Assembly (NCBI RefSeq): GCF_014490745.1 | Contig: NZ_LZEU01000001.1 | Span: 1,387,501 to 1,451,500, forward strand | Direction of reading: 5' to 3' | Source: Pseudomonas alcaligenes | GTDB taxonomy: Bacteria; Pseudomonadota; Gammaproteobacteria; Pseudomonadales; Pseudomonadaceae | DNA: 64,000 nucleotides | Shown: positions 37,648 through 45,652 of the stretch, in pieces | Layout: the number at the start of each line of letters is the position of its first letter | Numbering within the stretch: the stretch's first letter is position 1 | Program-made: the position numbers and the translations under genes | The notes under the pieces: generated by a model | The model's input: the letters and a program-made list of their open reading frames with translations, nothing else | Database searches by the model: none | Told to the model about the DNA's origin: nothing

Positions 37648-38811
37648 ATGAGCCAACCCCTGAGCGCTCTGCGCAAATTCGTCTCCCCGGAGATCATCTT
37701 CGGCGCCGGCAGTCGGCATAGCGTCGGCAACTACGCCAGCAACTTCGGCGCGCGCAAGGTGCTGGTGGTGTCCGACCCCGGTGTGCAGGCCGCCGGTTGG
37801 GTGGCCGATGTCGAGGCCAGCCTGCAGGCCAATGATCTGGACTACTGCCTGTATACCCAGGTCTCGCCCAACCCGCGGGTGGAGGAGGTGATGCAGGGCG
37901 CCGAGCTGTACCGCAGCGAGGGTTGCAACGTGATAGTCGCGGTCGGCGGCGGCAGCCCGATGGATTGCGCCAAGGGCATCGGCATCGTGGTTGCCCACGG
38001 CCGCAGTATCCTCGAGTTCGAGGGCGTGGACACCATCCGCGTGCCCAGCCCGCCGCTGATCCTGATTCCCACTACCGCCGGTACCTCGGCGGATGTCTCG
38101 CAGTTCGTGATCATCTCCAACCAGCAGGAGCGCATGAAGTTCTCCATCGTCAGCAAGGCGGTGGTGCCCGATGTGTCGCTGATCGACCCGGAAACCACCC
38201 TGAGCATGGATCCGTTCCTCTCCGCCTGTACCGGCATCGACGCCCTGGTGCATGCCATTGAGGCCTTCGTTTCCACCGGCAGCGGGCCGCTCACCGACAG
38301 CCATGCGCTGGAGGCCATGCGCCTGATCAACGGCAACCTGGTGCAGATGATCGCCAACCCGACGGACATCGTCCTGCGCGAGAAGATCATGCTCGGTAGC
38401 ATGCAGGCCGGGCTGGCCTTCTCCAATGCCATTCTCGGCGCCGTGCATGCCATGAGCCACAGCCTCGGCGGCTTCCTCGACCTGCCCCACGGCCTGTGCA
38501 ACGCGGCGCTGGTCGAACACGTGGTGGCGTTCAACTACAGCGCCGCGCCGGAGCGCTTCAAGGTGATTGCCGAGACGTTCGGCATCGATTGTCGCGGCCT
38601 CACCAGCAACCAGATGCGCGAGCGCCTGGTGCAGCACCTGATCGGCTTCAAGCGCGCAGTCGGTTTCACCGAACACCTGGGCGGGCAGGGCGTCAGCCTG
38701 GCCGATATCCCGTTCCTCTCGCGCCACGCCATGGAAGACCCCTGCATCCTCACCAACCCGCGGCAATCCAGCCAGCGGGATGTCGAGGTGGTGTATGCCG
38801 AAGCCCTCTGA
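37648..38811 (+). CDS. ercA: Iron-containing alcohol dehydrogenase ErcA
   Basis: This 387-residue group-III (Fe-type) alcohol dehydrogenase has the NAD-binding VAVGGGSPMDCAKGIG block. Metal-site regions are TGIDALVHAIEAFVS, GAVHAMSHSLGG and DLPHGLCNAALVEHV. In P. aeruginosa ErcA belongs to the regulatory network of ethanol oxidation; loss impairs growth, so it may act on signals more than on bulk substrate. ATG 37648 gives the usual length; two in-frame ATGs lie upstream. Its stop overlaps ercS by 17 bp. Confidence 0.92.
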   Translation: MSQPLSALRKFVSPEIIFGAGSRHSVGNYASNFGARKVLVVSDPGVQAAGWVADVEASLQANDLDYCLYTQVSPNPRVEEVMQGAELYRSEGCNVIVAVGGGSPMDCAKGIGIVVAHGRSILEFEGVDTIRVPSPPLILIPTTAGTSADVSQFVIISNQQERMKFSIVSKAVVPDVSLIDPETTLSMDPFLSACTGIDALVHAIEAFVSTGSGPLTDSHALEAMRLINGNLVQMIANPTDIVLREKIMLGSMQAGLAFSNAILGAVHAMSHSLGGFLDLPHGLCNAALVEHVVAFNYSAAPERFKVIAETFGIDCRGLTSNQMRERLVQHLIGFKRAVGFTEHLGGQGVSLADIPFLSRHAMEDPCILTNPRQSSQRDVEVVYAEAL

Positions 38812-40465
38812 CAGCCGCAACGAGGCCCTGGCCGGCCTGCTCGGCCTGGGCAGCCAGTCGGTACGCAAGAGCCACTACCCGGAACTGCTGGCGCGCCTGG
38901 AAGAGCTGGAAACCGAGCGCAACCGCTACAAATGGCTGTTCGAGAACGCCGTGCACGGCATCTTCCAGGCCAGCCTGGGCGAGGGCCTGCAGGCCGCCAA
39001 CCCGGCGCTGGCGCGCATGCTCGGCTATGCCGATGCGCAGCAGATGCCATGGAGCCTGAGCGACCTGGCCGAGCAGCTGTTCGTTGCCGGCCGCGCCGAG
39101 ATGCAGCAGATCCGCGCCACCCTGGAGCGTCAGGGCAGCCTGCTGGGCTACGAGACCTGCCTACGGCGGCGCGACGGCAGCACCATCACGGTGATCATGA
39201 ACCTGCTGGTCAAGCCGGACGAGCCGGGGCTGTTCGAGGGTTTCGTCGCCGATATCAGCGAGCGCAAGCAGGCCCAGCAGCGCCTGCAACAGCTCAACGA
39301 CGAGCTGGAACAACGGGTGGTCGGCCGCACCGAGGAGTTGCGCCAGGCCCGCGATGCGGCGCAGGAGGCCAACCACAGTAAGGACAAGTTCCTCGCCGCT
39401 GCCAGCCACGACCTGCTGCAGCCGCTGAATGCCGCGCGCCTGCTGATCTCCACCCTGCGCGAGCGGTGCCTGCCCGACGCCGAACTGACCCTGGTGGAGC
39501 GCGCGCACCATGCCCTGGAAGGCGCCGAGGAGCTGCTGGCCGACCTGCTGGATATTTCCCGTCTGGATCAGGCCGCCGTACGCCCCGATCCGGCGGTATA
39601 CCGCCTCGATGAACTGCTGGCGCCGCTGGCCTCGGAGTTCCAGCCGGTGGCCGAGGCTGCCGGCCTGCGTCTGCGTCTGCGCCTGCACGCTCCGGCGCTG
39701 GCGGTGCGCACCGACCTGCGCCTGCTCTCACGCATCCTGCGCAACCTCTTGAGCAATGCCTGTCGCTACACCCGCGAGGGCGGCGTGCTGCTGGCCGCCC
39801 GCCGGCGCGGCGAGCATGTGCGCCTGGAGGTGTGGGACAGCGGCCAGGGCATTCCGGCCGACCAGCTGCAGGCGATCTTCCAGGAGTTCAAGCAGCTGGA
39901 GCTGGCGCGCGGCCAGGAGCGCAAGGGCGTGGGACTGGGCCTGGCGATTGTCGAGCGCATCGCTACCATCCTCGGCTGCCGGGTCGAGGTGCGCTCGCGA
40001 CCGGGGCGCGGCTCGGTGTTCGCCCTCGAGGTGCCGCTGGCCGCCACCAGCGAGCTGCCGGTCAAGACCGAGCGGGCCGAGCCGAGTCTTGGCGATCCGC
40101 TGCCGGGGCGGCGTCTGCTGGTGCTGGACAACGAGCCGAGCATTCTCGAGAGCATGGCCGCGCTGCTCGGCCAGTGGGGCTGCCAGGTGCTCACTGCGCA
40201 GGATCAGACCCAGGCCCTGGCCGTGCTGCAAGGCCAGGCGCCGGAGGTGATACTCGCCGACTACCACCTGGACGACGGGGTGACCGGCTGCGAAGTGGTG
40301 CAGGGGCTGTGTCAGCACTTCAGCCGCGACATTCCGGTGGTGATGATCACCGCCGACCGCAGCGAGCGCTGCCTCAGCGAGCTGCAGCACCGCAACATCC
40401 CGTTGCTCAACAAACCGCTCAAGCCAGGCAAGCTGCGCGCGGTACTCAGCCAGTTGCTGGGCTGA
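38795..40465 (+). CDS. ercS: Soluble hybrid histidine kinase ErcS
   Basis: This 556-residue cytoplasmic kinase has one PAS domain (about 40-170) and a coiled coil. The HisKA has KFLAAASHDLLQPLNAARL with His205. The HATPase has NLLSNACRYTREG, DSGQGIPADQLQAIFQEF and VGLGLAIVERIA. The C-terminal receiver has Asp489 (VILADYHLDDG). GAGGTG precedes ATG 38795, inside ercA. It resembles the C-terminal half of the ErcS'-like kinase at 10063 closely, so the two are paralogues. ErcS is needed in the cascade controlling ethanol oxidation in P. aeruginosa. Confidence 0.92.
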   Translation: MPKPSDSRNEALAGLLGLGSQSVRKSHYPELLARLEELETERNRYKWLFENAVHGIFQASLGEGLQAANPALARMLGYADAQQMPWSLSDLAEQLFVAGRAEMQQIRATLERQGSLLGYETCLRRRDGSTITVIMNLLVKPDEPGLFEGFVADISERKQAQQRLQQLNDELEQRVVGRTEELRQARDAAQEANHSKDKFLAAASHDLLQPLNAARLLISTLRERCLPDAELTLVERAHHALEGAEELLADLLDISRLDQAAVRPDPAVYRLDELLAPLASEFQPVAEAAGLRLRLRLHAPALAVRTDLRLLSRILRNLLSNACRYTREGGVLLAARRRGEHVRLEVWDSGQGIPADQLQAIFQEFKQLELARGQERKGVGLGLAIVERIATILGCRVEVRSRPGRGSVFALEVPLAATSELPVKTERAEPSLGDPLPGRRLLVLDNEPSILESMAALLGQWGCQVLTAQDQTQALAVLQGQAPEVILADYHLDDGVTGCEVVQGLCQHFSRDIPVVMITADRSERCLSELQHRNIPLLNKPLKPGKLRAVLSQLLG

Positions 40466-40478
40466 GGGCCGTCTTCGC

Positions 40479-41168
40479 TCAGTCCACCCGGTGCAGGGTG
40501 TTGAGATGGTAGAAGGTCACGCGGCCGCCTTCGCTGGCCGCGCCGTAGTTGTCCTGCACATAGGCGCCGGCCTTGAAGTACAGCTGCTGCCGGCCCCAGC
40601 TGCTGCTCAGCTGGCGGTAGTAGGAGCCGTTGTCATCGTCGCTGTCGATACGGATGCCCAGGCGTCCGCTGCGGGTGATGCGCAGCTGGTAGCTGAAGCG
40701 CTCGTCGAGCGTGACGTTCTCGACCAGGGTGATGTTCTGCACATCACTGTCGCCCGGCTGCTTGCGCAGCAGCGCCTCGATCCGGCCCGTGCCGTTCACA
40801 TAGTGATACTGCAGCTTGAGCAGGGGATCGTTGGCACTGCCCGGTTCGTCCTTGCTGTGGATCTGGCCGATCACCAGCTTGTTCTTGCTCGGCACCTGCT
40901 GCACCGACAGCACGGCGCTGAGGATGTTGTCGGCGTCGTCGTAGTACCAGTTGTGCAGCGTGCCGTCGCGGTGAGTCTCGCGCAGTTCGCTACGCGGGTA
41001 GCGGGCGCTGGCGGTACGCGAGCCGTTGACCGGCACCCAGAAGACCACGCTGCTGCCCTGGGGGCGGAAGTACTGGCTGCTGTAGCCGGCATTGAGACGT
41101 TCGGTGCTGATCAGGGTGGCCGAGGAAGTGGCGGGAACGCTGAGGTTCCAGGTCGTCAGGTCGAGCAT
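40479..41168 (-). CDS. Polysaccharide lyase family 7 (alginate lyase)
   Basis: This 229-residue protein contains the three PL7 motifs in order: RSELRE at 59-64, QIH at 102-104 and YFKAGAYVQD near 197-206. It covers a complete jelly-roll domain and should cut alginate by beta-elimination. No signal peptide is visible (MLDLTTWNLSVPATSS). It may be intracellular or exported by another route. The gene converges with ercS (13 bp apart) and has no polysaccharide genes around it. Confidence 0.92.
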   Translation of the reverse strand: MLDLTTWNLSVPATSSATLISTERLNAGYSSQYFRPQGSSVVFWVPVNGSRTASARYPRSELRETHRDGTLHNWYYDDADNILSAVLSVQQVPSKNKLVIGQIHSKDEPGSANDPLLKLQYHYVNGTGRIEALLRKQPGDSDVQNITLVENVTLDERFSYQLRITRSGRLGIRIDSDDDNGSYYRQLSSSWGRQQLYFKAGAYVQDNYGAASEGGRVTFYHLNTLHRVD

Positions 41169-41268
41169 GGTGGGCGCTTGCCTTGTCTGTCGAAAGTGAT
41201 TCCGACCGCTCTAGTCCGGCAAGTTCAGGCGTTGTGCAGATTCTGGACGAATGGTGCCGCTGCTGCGC

Positions 41269-41300
41269 CAGAAAGCAGAAGCCCTGCAGGGCAGGGCTTC
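41269..41300. repeat. Copy 1 of a duplicated hairpin (AAGCCCTGC...GCAGGGCTT)
   Basis: CAGAAAGCA is followed by a stem GAAGCCCTGC/GCAGGGCTTC with loop AGG. The same arrangement recurs at 41691-41726. On the minus strand it follows the 53-residue ORF but lacks a T tract. Confidence 0.65.
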
Positions 41301-41327
41301 GGGACGTTCGTTTGGAGTGGCGGGCGG

Positions 41328-41489
41328 CTAGGCGGCGGCCGAATTGCCGATCAGCATGCCGTGCTGCACGCGGAACAGGTGCCCGCTGATGCGCAGGGTG
41401 AACGGCTCACGGGCGACTATCACCGCTCCGTCCTGCAGCAGCCCTTCGATGTGTTGACGCAGCGCGAGAAACTTCCGTTGTTCCTTCAT
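41328..41489 (-). CDS. Small protein of 53 residues, unknown function
   Basis: The ORF MKEQRKFLALRQHIEGLLQDG... ends in MLIGNSAAA. A perfect ribosome site (GGAGG, 7 bases before the ATG) and a following hairpin support it as a real gene. The sequence has a helix followed by short strands (GAVIVAREPFTLRISGHLFRVQHGMLIG). No family is recognised. It stands alone between the alginate lyase gene and tRNA-Gly. Confidence 0.65.
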   Translation of the reverse strand: MKEQRKFLALRQHIEGLLQDGAVIVAREPFTLRISGHLFRVQHGMLIGNSAAA

Positions 41490-41690
41490 CGGAAACCTCC
41501 TGTGTGGGTTTAGATGAGCGTACCAAGCTTTGTGACGGATTCGACATATGTTGCCCGGCTAAAGCGTGATTTGTTTCACGTTTCTGGCTGGCTATCGGCC
41601 ATCTTCTGGGCTAGCAGCCGTGTAGGCGGTCGAGCGGGGGGCCGAAGAGGTAGGCGTGGCGGCCAGATTTTTCGCTGGACTAGATAGGGG

Positions 41691-41731
41691 CAGAAAGCAA
41701 AAAGCCCTGCAGGTGCAGGGCTTTTTGCTTT
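41691..41731 (-). terminator. Bidirectional terminator downstream of tRNA-Gly; copy 2 of the duplicated hairpin
   Basis: AAAGCAAAAAGCCCTGCA and its exact inverse flank a 2-base loop, giving an 18-bp stem with T tracts on both strands. It ends the tRNA transcript. The core and the preceding CAGAAAGCA are the same as at 41269. Confidence 0.88.
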
Positions 41732-41738
41732 GGGATTC

Positions 41739-41812
41739 TGGAGCGGGTGAAGGGAATCGAACCCTCGTTATCAGCTTGGGAAGCTGGAGTAATGCCATTA
41801 TACGACACCCGC
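41739..41812 (-). tRNA. tRNA-Gly (anticodon CCC)
   Basis: On the minus strand the gene reads GCGGGTG (acceptor) to CACCCGCTCCA, with CCA encoded. The D arm has GTATAATGGCATTAC. The anticodon loop is TTCCCAA with anticodon CCC. The T arm contains GAGGGTTCGATTCCCTT. A strong terminator follows 7 bases downstream. Confidence 0.95.
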
Positions 41813-41934
41813 TTTTGCGGGGGACTTTGTACCAGAATCGCCTGTGCAGGTGAAGCCGCAGCGCAAGAAAAAGCCGCTGTGCCTGGCGAGCGCCAGCCGG
41901 CAGCAGCGGGGCGGGCCGCTGCCGGTGCGCCGGT

Positions 41935-42816
41935 TCAACCGACCAGGGCGCTGTCTTCCAGAACCGCGGCCTGGCGCTGGCGGCTGCCGAGCGGTGGCAG
42001 CAGGAAGGCCAGCAGGGCGTCGCGGGTTTGCAGCCAGGCGGCCTTGTGTTCCATGTCGAGGAAGTGGCCGGCCTGGCCGATGGTGCGAAATTCGCAGTGC
42101 TGTACATGCTGGGTGAACATGCGGGCATCCTGCGCGGTGGTGTATTCGTCCCACTCGCCGTTGACGAATAGCAGCGGAATTTCAATCTGCCCGGCGAAGC
42201 TGATGCACGAACGGCCGCCGTTGTTCAGCACGTTTTCCACGTGGAAGCTCATCTGGTCGTATTCGTAGCGCTCCAGCCCGGTGACATGCCGGTGGTTGTA
42301 GCGTTTGAACAGTGACGGCAGGTGTTTGCCAATAGTGCCGTTGAGCACCATGCCGATGCTTTCACGGTCGTACTCGCGCATGACGATCAGGCCGCTGCGC
42401 AGGTAGCCGAGCATGGCCGAGTTGACGATGGGCGAGAACGAGTTGATCACCGCGCGTTTGATTCGCCGCGGTTTACGGGCCAGGGCTTGCAGGGTCGCGA
42501 TGCCGCCCCAGGAGAACGACAGCACGATGTCGCAGGCGAAGTGCTCGACCAGCTCGAGGAGGATGTCGGCTTCCTCTTCGCGGCTCATGAAGCGGGTGTG
42601 TTGATTGTGTTCGCGCGACTGCCCGGCATAGGGCAGGTCGAACAGCACCACGTTGAAGTGGGGGTGGAGATAACGCACCGTCTGCGCGAAGGATGCCGTG
42701 GTCGACAGCGAGCCATTGACCAGGATGATGGTCTGCTCGGCGCTGTCGGCGCGATAGAACTCCGTATAAACGCGGTATTGCCCCTGAATATCCAGCACAG
42801 CGGTTTCTGCTTTCAT
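41935..42816 (-). CDS. phaG: 3-hydroxyacyl-ACP thioesterase/transacylase PhaG
   Basis: This 293-residue alpha/beta hydrolase links fatty-acid synthesis to medium-chain polyhydroxyalkanoate by releasing or transferring (R)-3-hydroxyacyl groups from ACP. The sequence is strongly PhaG-like from the start (AVLDIQGQYRVYTEFYRAD). The nucleophile elbow is LSFSWGG (S102). Asp is in NGEWDEY and His in GHFLDMEHKAA. RhlA is the nearest alternative family, but similarity to PhaG is higher. The gene is alone. About 350 bp upstream are free of genes. Confidence 0.93.
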   Translation of the reverse strand: MKAETAVLDIQGQYRVYTEFYRADSAEQTIILVNGSLSTTASFAQTVRYLHPHFNVVLFDLPYAGQSREHNQHTRFMSREEEADILLELVEHFACDIVLSFSWGGIATLQALARKPRRIKRAVINSFSPIVNSAMLGYLRSGLIVMREYDRESIGMVLNGTIGKHLPSLFKRYNHRHVTGLERYEYDQMSFHVENVLNNGGRSCISFAGQIEIPLLFVNGEWDEYTTAQDARMFTQHVQHCEFRTIGQAGHFLDMEHKAAWLQTRDALLAFLLPPLGSRQRQAAVLEDSALVG

Positions 42817-43174
42817 CTTGCATGCCCCTGAGTACGGCGTTGCGGGCGCGCAGCCGCAATGGTTCGGCTGCGCGAGCGTAGACAGGTAGGCATATGCCTG
42901 GATAACGGGGCCTTGGTCGGCGGGTACTGGCTGGCCGACGATTGTTGTTAGCGGCGGGGTGTTTTTCCGATCCGGGGCATCGACCAGTCAGGCTCGATGT
43001 GGGCAGACCCGTTTGCGGCGCCGTGGCGCCTTCGATCTGGAAAAAAGCTTCTTAGATGTTTTGTGAGACTTATCGGTCACATAAAGACCGTTGAGTGGAT
43101 TCAAGCAGGCTTGTGTTACCGATGCAAGTCAGTCGTGCGGCTGCGCGCCGATCTTCTGCCGGACGGTCTATGCC
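42817..43174 (-). other. Intergenic region upstream of phaG
   Basis: This 358-base gap has no ORF I can support. An AT-richer stretch (43040-43095) stands out in the GC-rich background and may contain the phaG promoter. A GCCGCAATG.../CGGCTGCGC hairpin-like region lies near 42850. No sigma-54-type -24/-12 element was found. Confidence 0.45.
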
Positions 43175-43867
43175 TCAGACCAGAGCGATTTCCGCGGTGC
43201 TGAGCGGGCGGTATTCGCCGGGGCGCAGGGCGGGGTCGAGAGCCAGCGGGCCCATGCGTTCGCGGTGCAGGCCGATGACCTTGTTCTGGAAGTGGCCGAA
43301 CATGCGCTTGACCTGGTGGTAGCGGCCCTCGTGCAGGGTCAGCAGGGCGCAGTGGTCATCCAGTATCTGCAGCTCGGCGGGCAGGGTGGTGAGGTTCTCG
43401 TAGGCGAAGTACAGGCCGCGGGCGAATACCTCGGCGTACTCGGCGGTGATCGGCTGTTCGGTGCTGACCCGGTAGACCTTGCCCAGGCGGCTGCGTGGTT
43501 CGGTGAGGCGGCGCGACCACAGGCCGTCGTTGGTGATGAGCAGCAGGCCGGTGGTGGTCAGGTCGAGGCGCCCGCCGATATGCAGCTCGTGCTTGTCCGG
43601 CTCGTCGAGCAGGTCGAGCACGGTGCGGTGCTCGGGGTGTTCGGTGGCGCTGACCACGCCGGCCGGCTTGTTGAGCATGAAGTAGCGTGCCGGCTTGCCG
43701 GCCTGCAGCAGTTCGTCGTCCAGTTCGATGCGGCTGAACTCGCGCACCTCGAAGCGAGCATCGCTGACCGTCTGGCCATCCACCCGCAGGCGCCCGGCGG
43801 CCAGCAACAGGCGCGCATCGGCGCGGCTGAAGCGCGGCAGGTTGCTGAGGAAACGGTCGAGGCGCAT
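43175..43867 (-). CDS. rsuA: 16S rRNA pseudouridine(516) synthase RsuA
   Basis: This 230-residue enzyme has an N-terminal S4 RNA-binding domain (MRLDRFLSNLPRFSRADARLLLAAGRLRVDGQ). The pseudouridine synthase domain has the catalytic Asp in GGRLDLTTTGLLLITND and KVYRV, then YHQVKRMFGHFQNKVIGLHRERMG. The length equals that of E. coli RsuA. It follows the CWC gene by 2 bp on the minus strand, in an operon with the diguanylate cyclase. Confidence 0.93.
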   Translation of the reverse strand: MRLDRFLSNLPRFSRADARLLLAAGRLRVDGQTVSDARFEVREFSRIELDDELLQAGKPARYFMLNKPAGVVSATEHPEHRTVLDLLDEPDKHELHIGGRLDLTTTGLLLITNDGLWSRRLTEPRSRLGKVYRVSTEQPITAEYAEVFARGLYFAYENLTTLPAELQILDDHCALLTLHEGRYHQVKRMFGHFQNKVIGLHRERMGPLALDPALRPGEYRPLSTAEIALV

Positions 43868-43869
43868 GA

Positions 43870-44076
43870 CTACTCGGGCTGGCCGTGCTCGGCCAGGGCG
43901 CGCAGGCAGTTGGGGCAGAGGCAGCTCTGTTCGCGCCACTCGGCGGGCAGCTCGTCGAGGGCGCCGGGCGCGAGCGGGGTATGGAAGCACCAGCAGTCCT
44001 GCACCGGTGCGTCCTGCCCGGCCTGGGCGCAGTGGTTCAGCTGGCCGCAGCGCGGGCAGCGTGTCGCATCGCTCAT
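43870..44076 (-). CDS. Small cysteine-rich CWC protein
   Basis: This 68-residue protein has three pairs of cysteines (CPRCGQLNHC, DCWCFH, CLCPNC) that suggest a zinc-binding fold. The central C-W-C matches the cysteine-rich CWC family of unknown function. It overlaps the diguanylate cyclase stop by 4 bp and is 2 bp from rsuA. CWC genes often sit next to RsuA-type genes in Pseudomonas. Confidence 0.87.
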   Translation of the reverse strand: MSDATRCPRCGQLNHCAQAGQDAPVQDCWCFHTPLAPGALDELPAEWREQSCLCPNCLRALAEHGQPE

Positions 44077-45548
44077 TGCGCCAGCCCGAAGGGCTCTTCG
44101 CAGACGCGGTTGCGTCCGGACTGCTTGGCCCGGTACAGGGCGCGGTCGGCGCGGGCGATCAGGCGGTCGAGGCTGTCCTCGCCATGCACTTCGGTCAGGC
44201 CGATGCTGGTGGTGATGCGCAGGTTGACGCCGTTGAACTGGAACACGGCCTGCTCGGTCTGCTGGCGGATCTTCTCGGCCAACTGGCGGGCGGTACTGGC
44301 GCCGGTGTCCTTGAGCAGCAGGATGAATTCCTCGCCACCCCAGCGGCAGATGATGTCGGACTGCCGCAGGTTGTCCTGCAGGGCCACCGCGAAGCCGCGC
44401 AGCACCTGGTCGCCGGCCAGGTGACCGTGGGTGTCGTTGAGCTGCTTGAACAGGTCGAGGTCGATCAGCAGGGCACTCAGCGGGTGCTGGTTGCGCTGCG
44501 CCTCGTGCAGGGCCTGGCTGGCCAGCAGGTCGAAGCCGCGGCGGTTGGGCAGGCCGGTGAGCACGTCGGTGGTGGCCAGGGCGGCGATGCGCTGCTGATA
44601 GCGGCGGGTGGCCAGGTAGACCAGGGCCAGCACCACGTTGCTGATCAGGGCGCAGATCAGCAGGTTGAGGTAGAGGCTGTGGCGGATGCCGGCGAGGGCG
44701 CCTTCCTCGTGCTTGTCGACGAACAGGTACCAGTCCAGCTCGGGGATATAGCGTACGTTGAGGAAGTGGCTGCGATCATGTTCCTGGTAGCTGAAGCTGC
44801 CGCTCTGCGGCTTGGGCAGCAGGCTGTCCAGGCCGGTAATCTCGCTCAGCGCCTGGCCGCGGCGGGCCCCCTGCGGGCCGCCCTGGGCACCGGTCAGCAC
44901 CAGGCGGCCATTGGCGTCGGCGAAGTACACGCTGCGCCCGTAGCGCTGCTGATAGTCGTCCACCAGCTTGACCACCGCGTCCACGGTCAGGCCGACCCCG
45001 GCCACGCCAATGAAGTTGTTCTGGTAGTCGAACACCTTGAAGTTGATGAAGAAGGTCAGGCGGTCGCCGTTGGCCATGTCCGGGTCGACGCTGATCTCGT
45101 AGGGCTCGCTCATGCTGCGCACACGGAAGTACCAGGCATCGCGCAGCACGTCTTCGTGCACCTGCTTGAGCACGCCCTTGGCCTGGTAGTAGGTGTGGGT
45201 CTGTTCCGAGATAAAGAAGCTGGTGAAGGTGCCGTAGTGATCCTGGATCTCGCGCAGATAGCGGGTCATGGGCTCGGCATTCTGCTCGCCGGCCAGGGCC
45301 CAGTCGCGCAGGAAGGTGTCGCGCGACATCATCGAGGCGATCAGTGTCGGGCGGATCAGATCCTTCTGGATCTCCGAGTAGATATTGTCCGAGGTCAGCG
45401 GCAGCTCGGTGTTGACGATGTTGTGGCGGATGCTGTCGCGCGAGGCGTAGTAGCTGACCAGGCTGGTGGCGAGAAAACCGCCCAGCAGCAGAAACATCAG
45501 CAACAGAAGCAGCGTGACTTGAGCCTTGCGGGACGTGCTGAGCGGCAT
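44073..45548 (-). CDS. Membrane diguanylate cyclase with a periplasmic Cache domain
   Basis: This 491-residue protein has an N-terminal helix (VTLLLLLMFLLLGGFLATSLVSYY). A periplasmic dCache-type sensor domain follows (about 35-285, with YYQAKGVLKQVHEDVLRDAWYFRVR and FINFKVFDYQNNFIGVAGVGLTV). Then come a second helix (LNLLICALISNVVLALVYLA) and a GGDEF domain. The active loop is GGEEF (CRWGGEEFILLL), so it should be active and make c-di-GMP. No I-site RxxD is obvious before the GGEEF. An upstream ATG at 45578 is possible. The BcsA of the downstream cellulose operon carries a c-di-GMP-binding PilZ domain, a possible distant target. Confidence 0.9.
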   Translation of the reverse strand: MPLSTSRKAQVTLLLLLMFLLLGGFLATSLVSYYASRDSIRHNIVNTELPLTSDNIYSEIQKDLIRPTLIASMMSRDTFLRDWALAGEQNAEPMTRYLREIQDHYGTFTSFFISEQTHTYYQAKGVLKQVHEDVLRDAWYFRVRSMSEPYEISVDPDMANGDRLTFFINFKVFDYQNNFIGVAGVGLTVDAVVKLVDDYQQRYGRSVYFADANGRLVLTGAQGGPQGARRGQALSEITGLDSLLPKPQSGSFSYQEHDRSHFLNVRYIPELDWYLFVDKHEEGALAGIRHSLYLNLLICALISNVVLALVYLATRRYQQRIAALATTDVLTGLPNRRGFDLLASQALHEAQRNQHPLSALLIDLDLFKQLNDTHGHLAGDQVLRGFAVALQDNLRQSDIICRWGGEEFILLLKDTGASTARQLAEKIRQQTEQAVFQFNGVNLRITTSIGLTEVHGEDSLDRLIARADRALYRAKQSGRNRVCEEPFGLAQ

Positions 45549-45652
45549 GAAGGAGGTGCCCTGGTGGGAGTGCGCCATGCTAGCGTGCCGCGCGGGCCGG
45601 CGTCACCGACCGGCGCGGAATTTCCTGCTGGCAAATGGTCGCGGCCAGCGCC

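Noticed and set aside
42817..43174. Sigma-54 promoter for phaG
   Set aside because: No GG-N10-GC arrangement with the TGGCAC-TTGC context was found on the minus strand.
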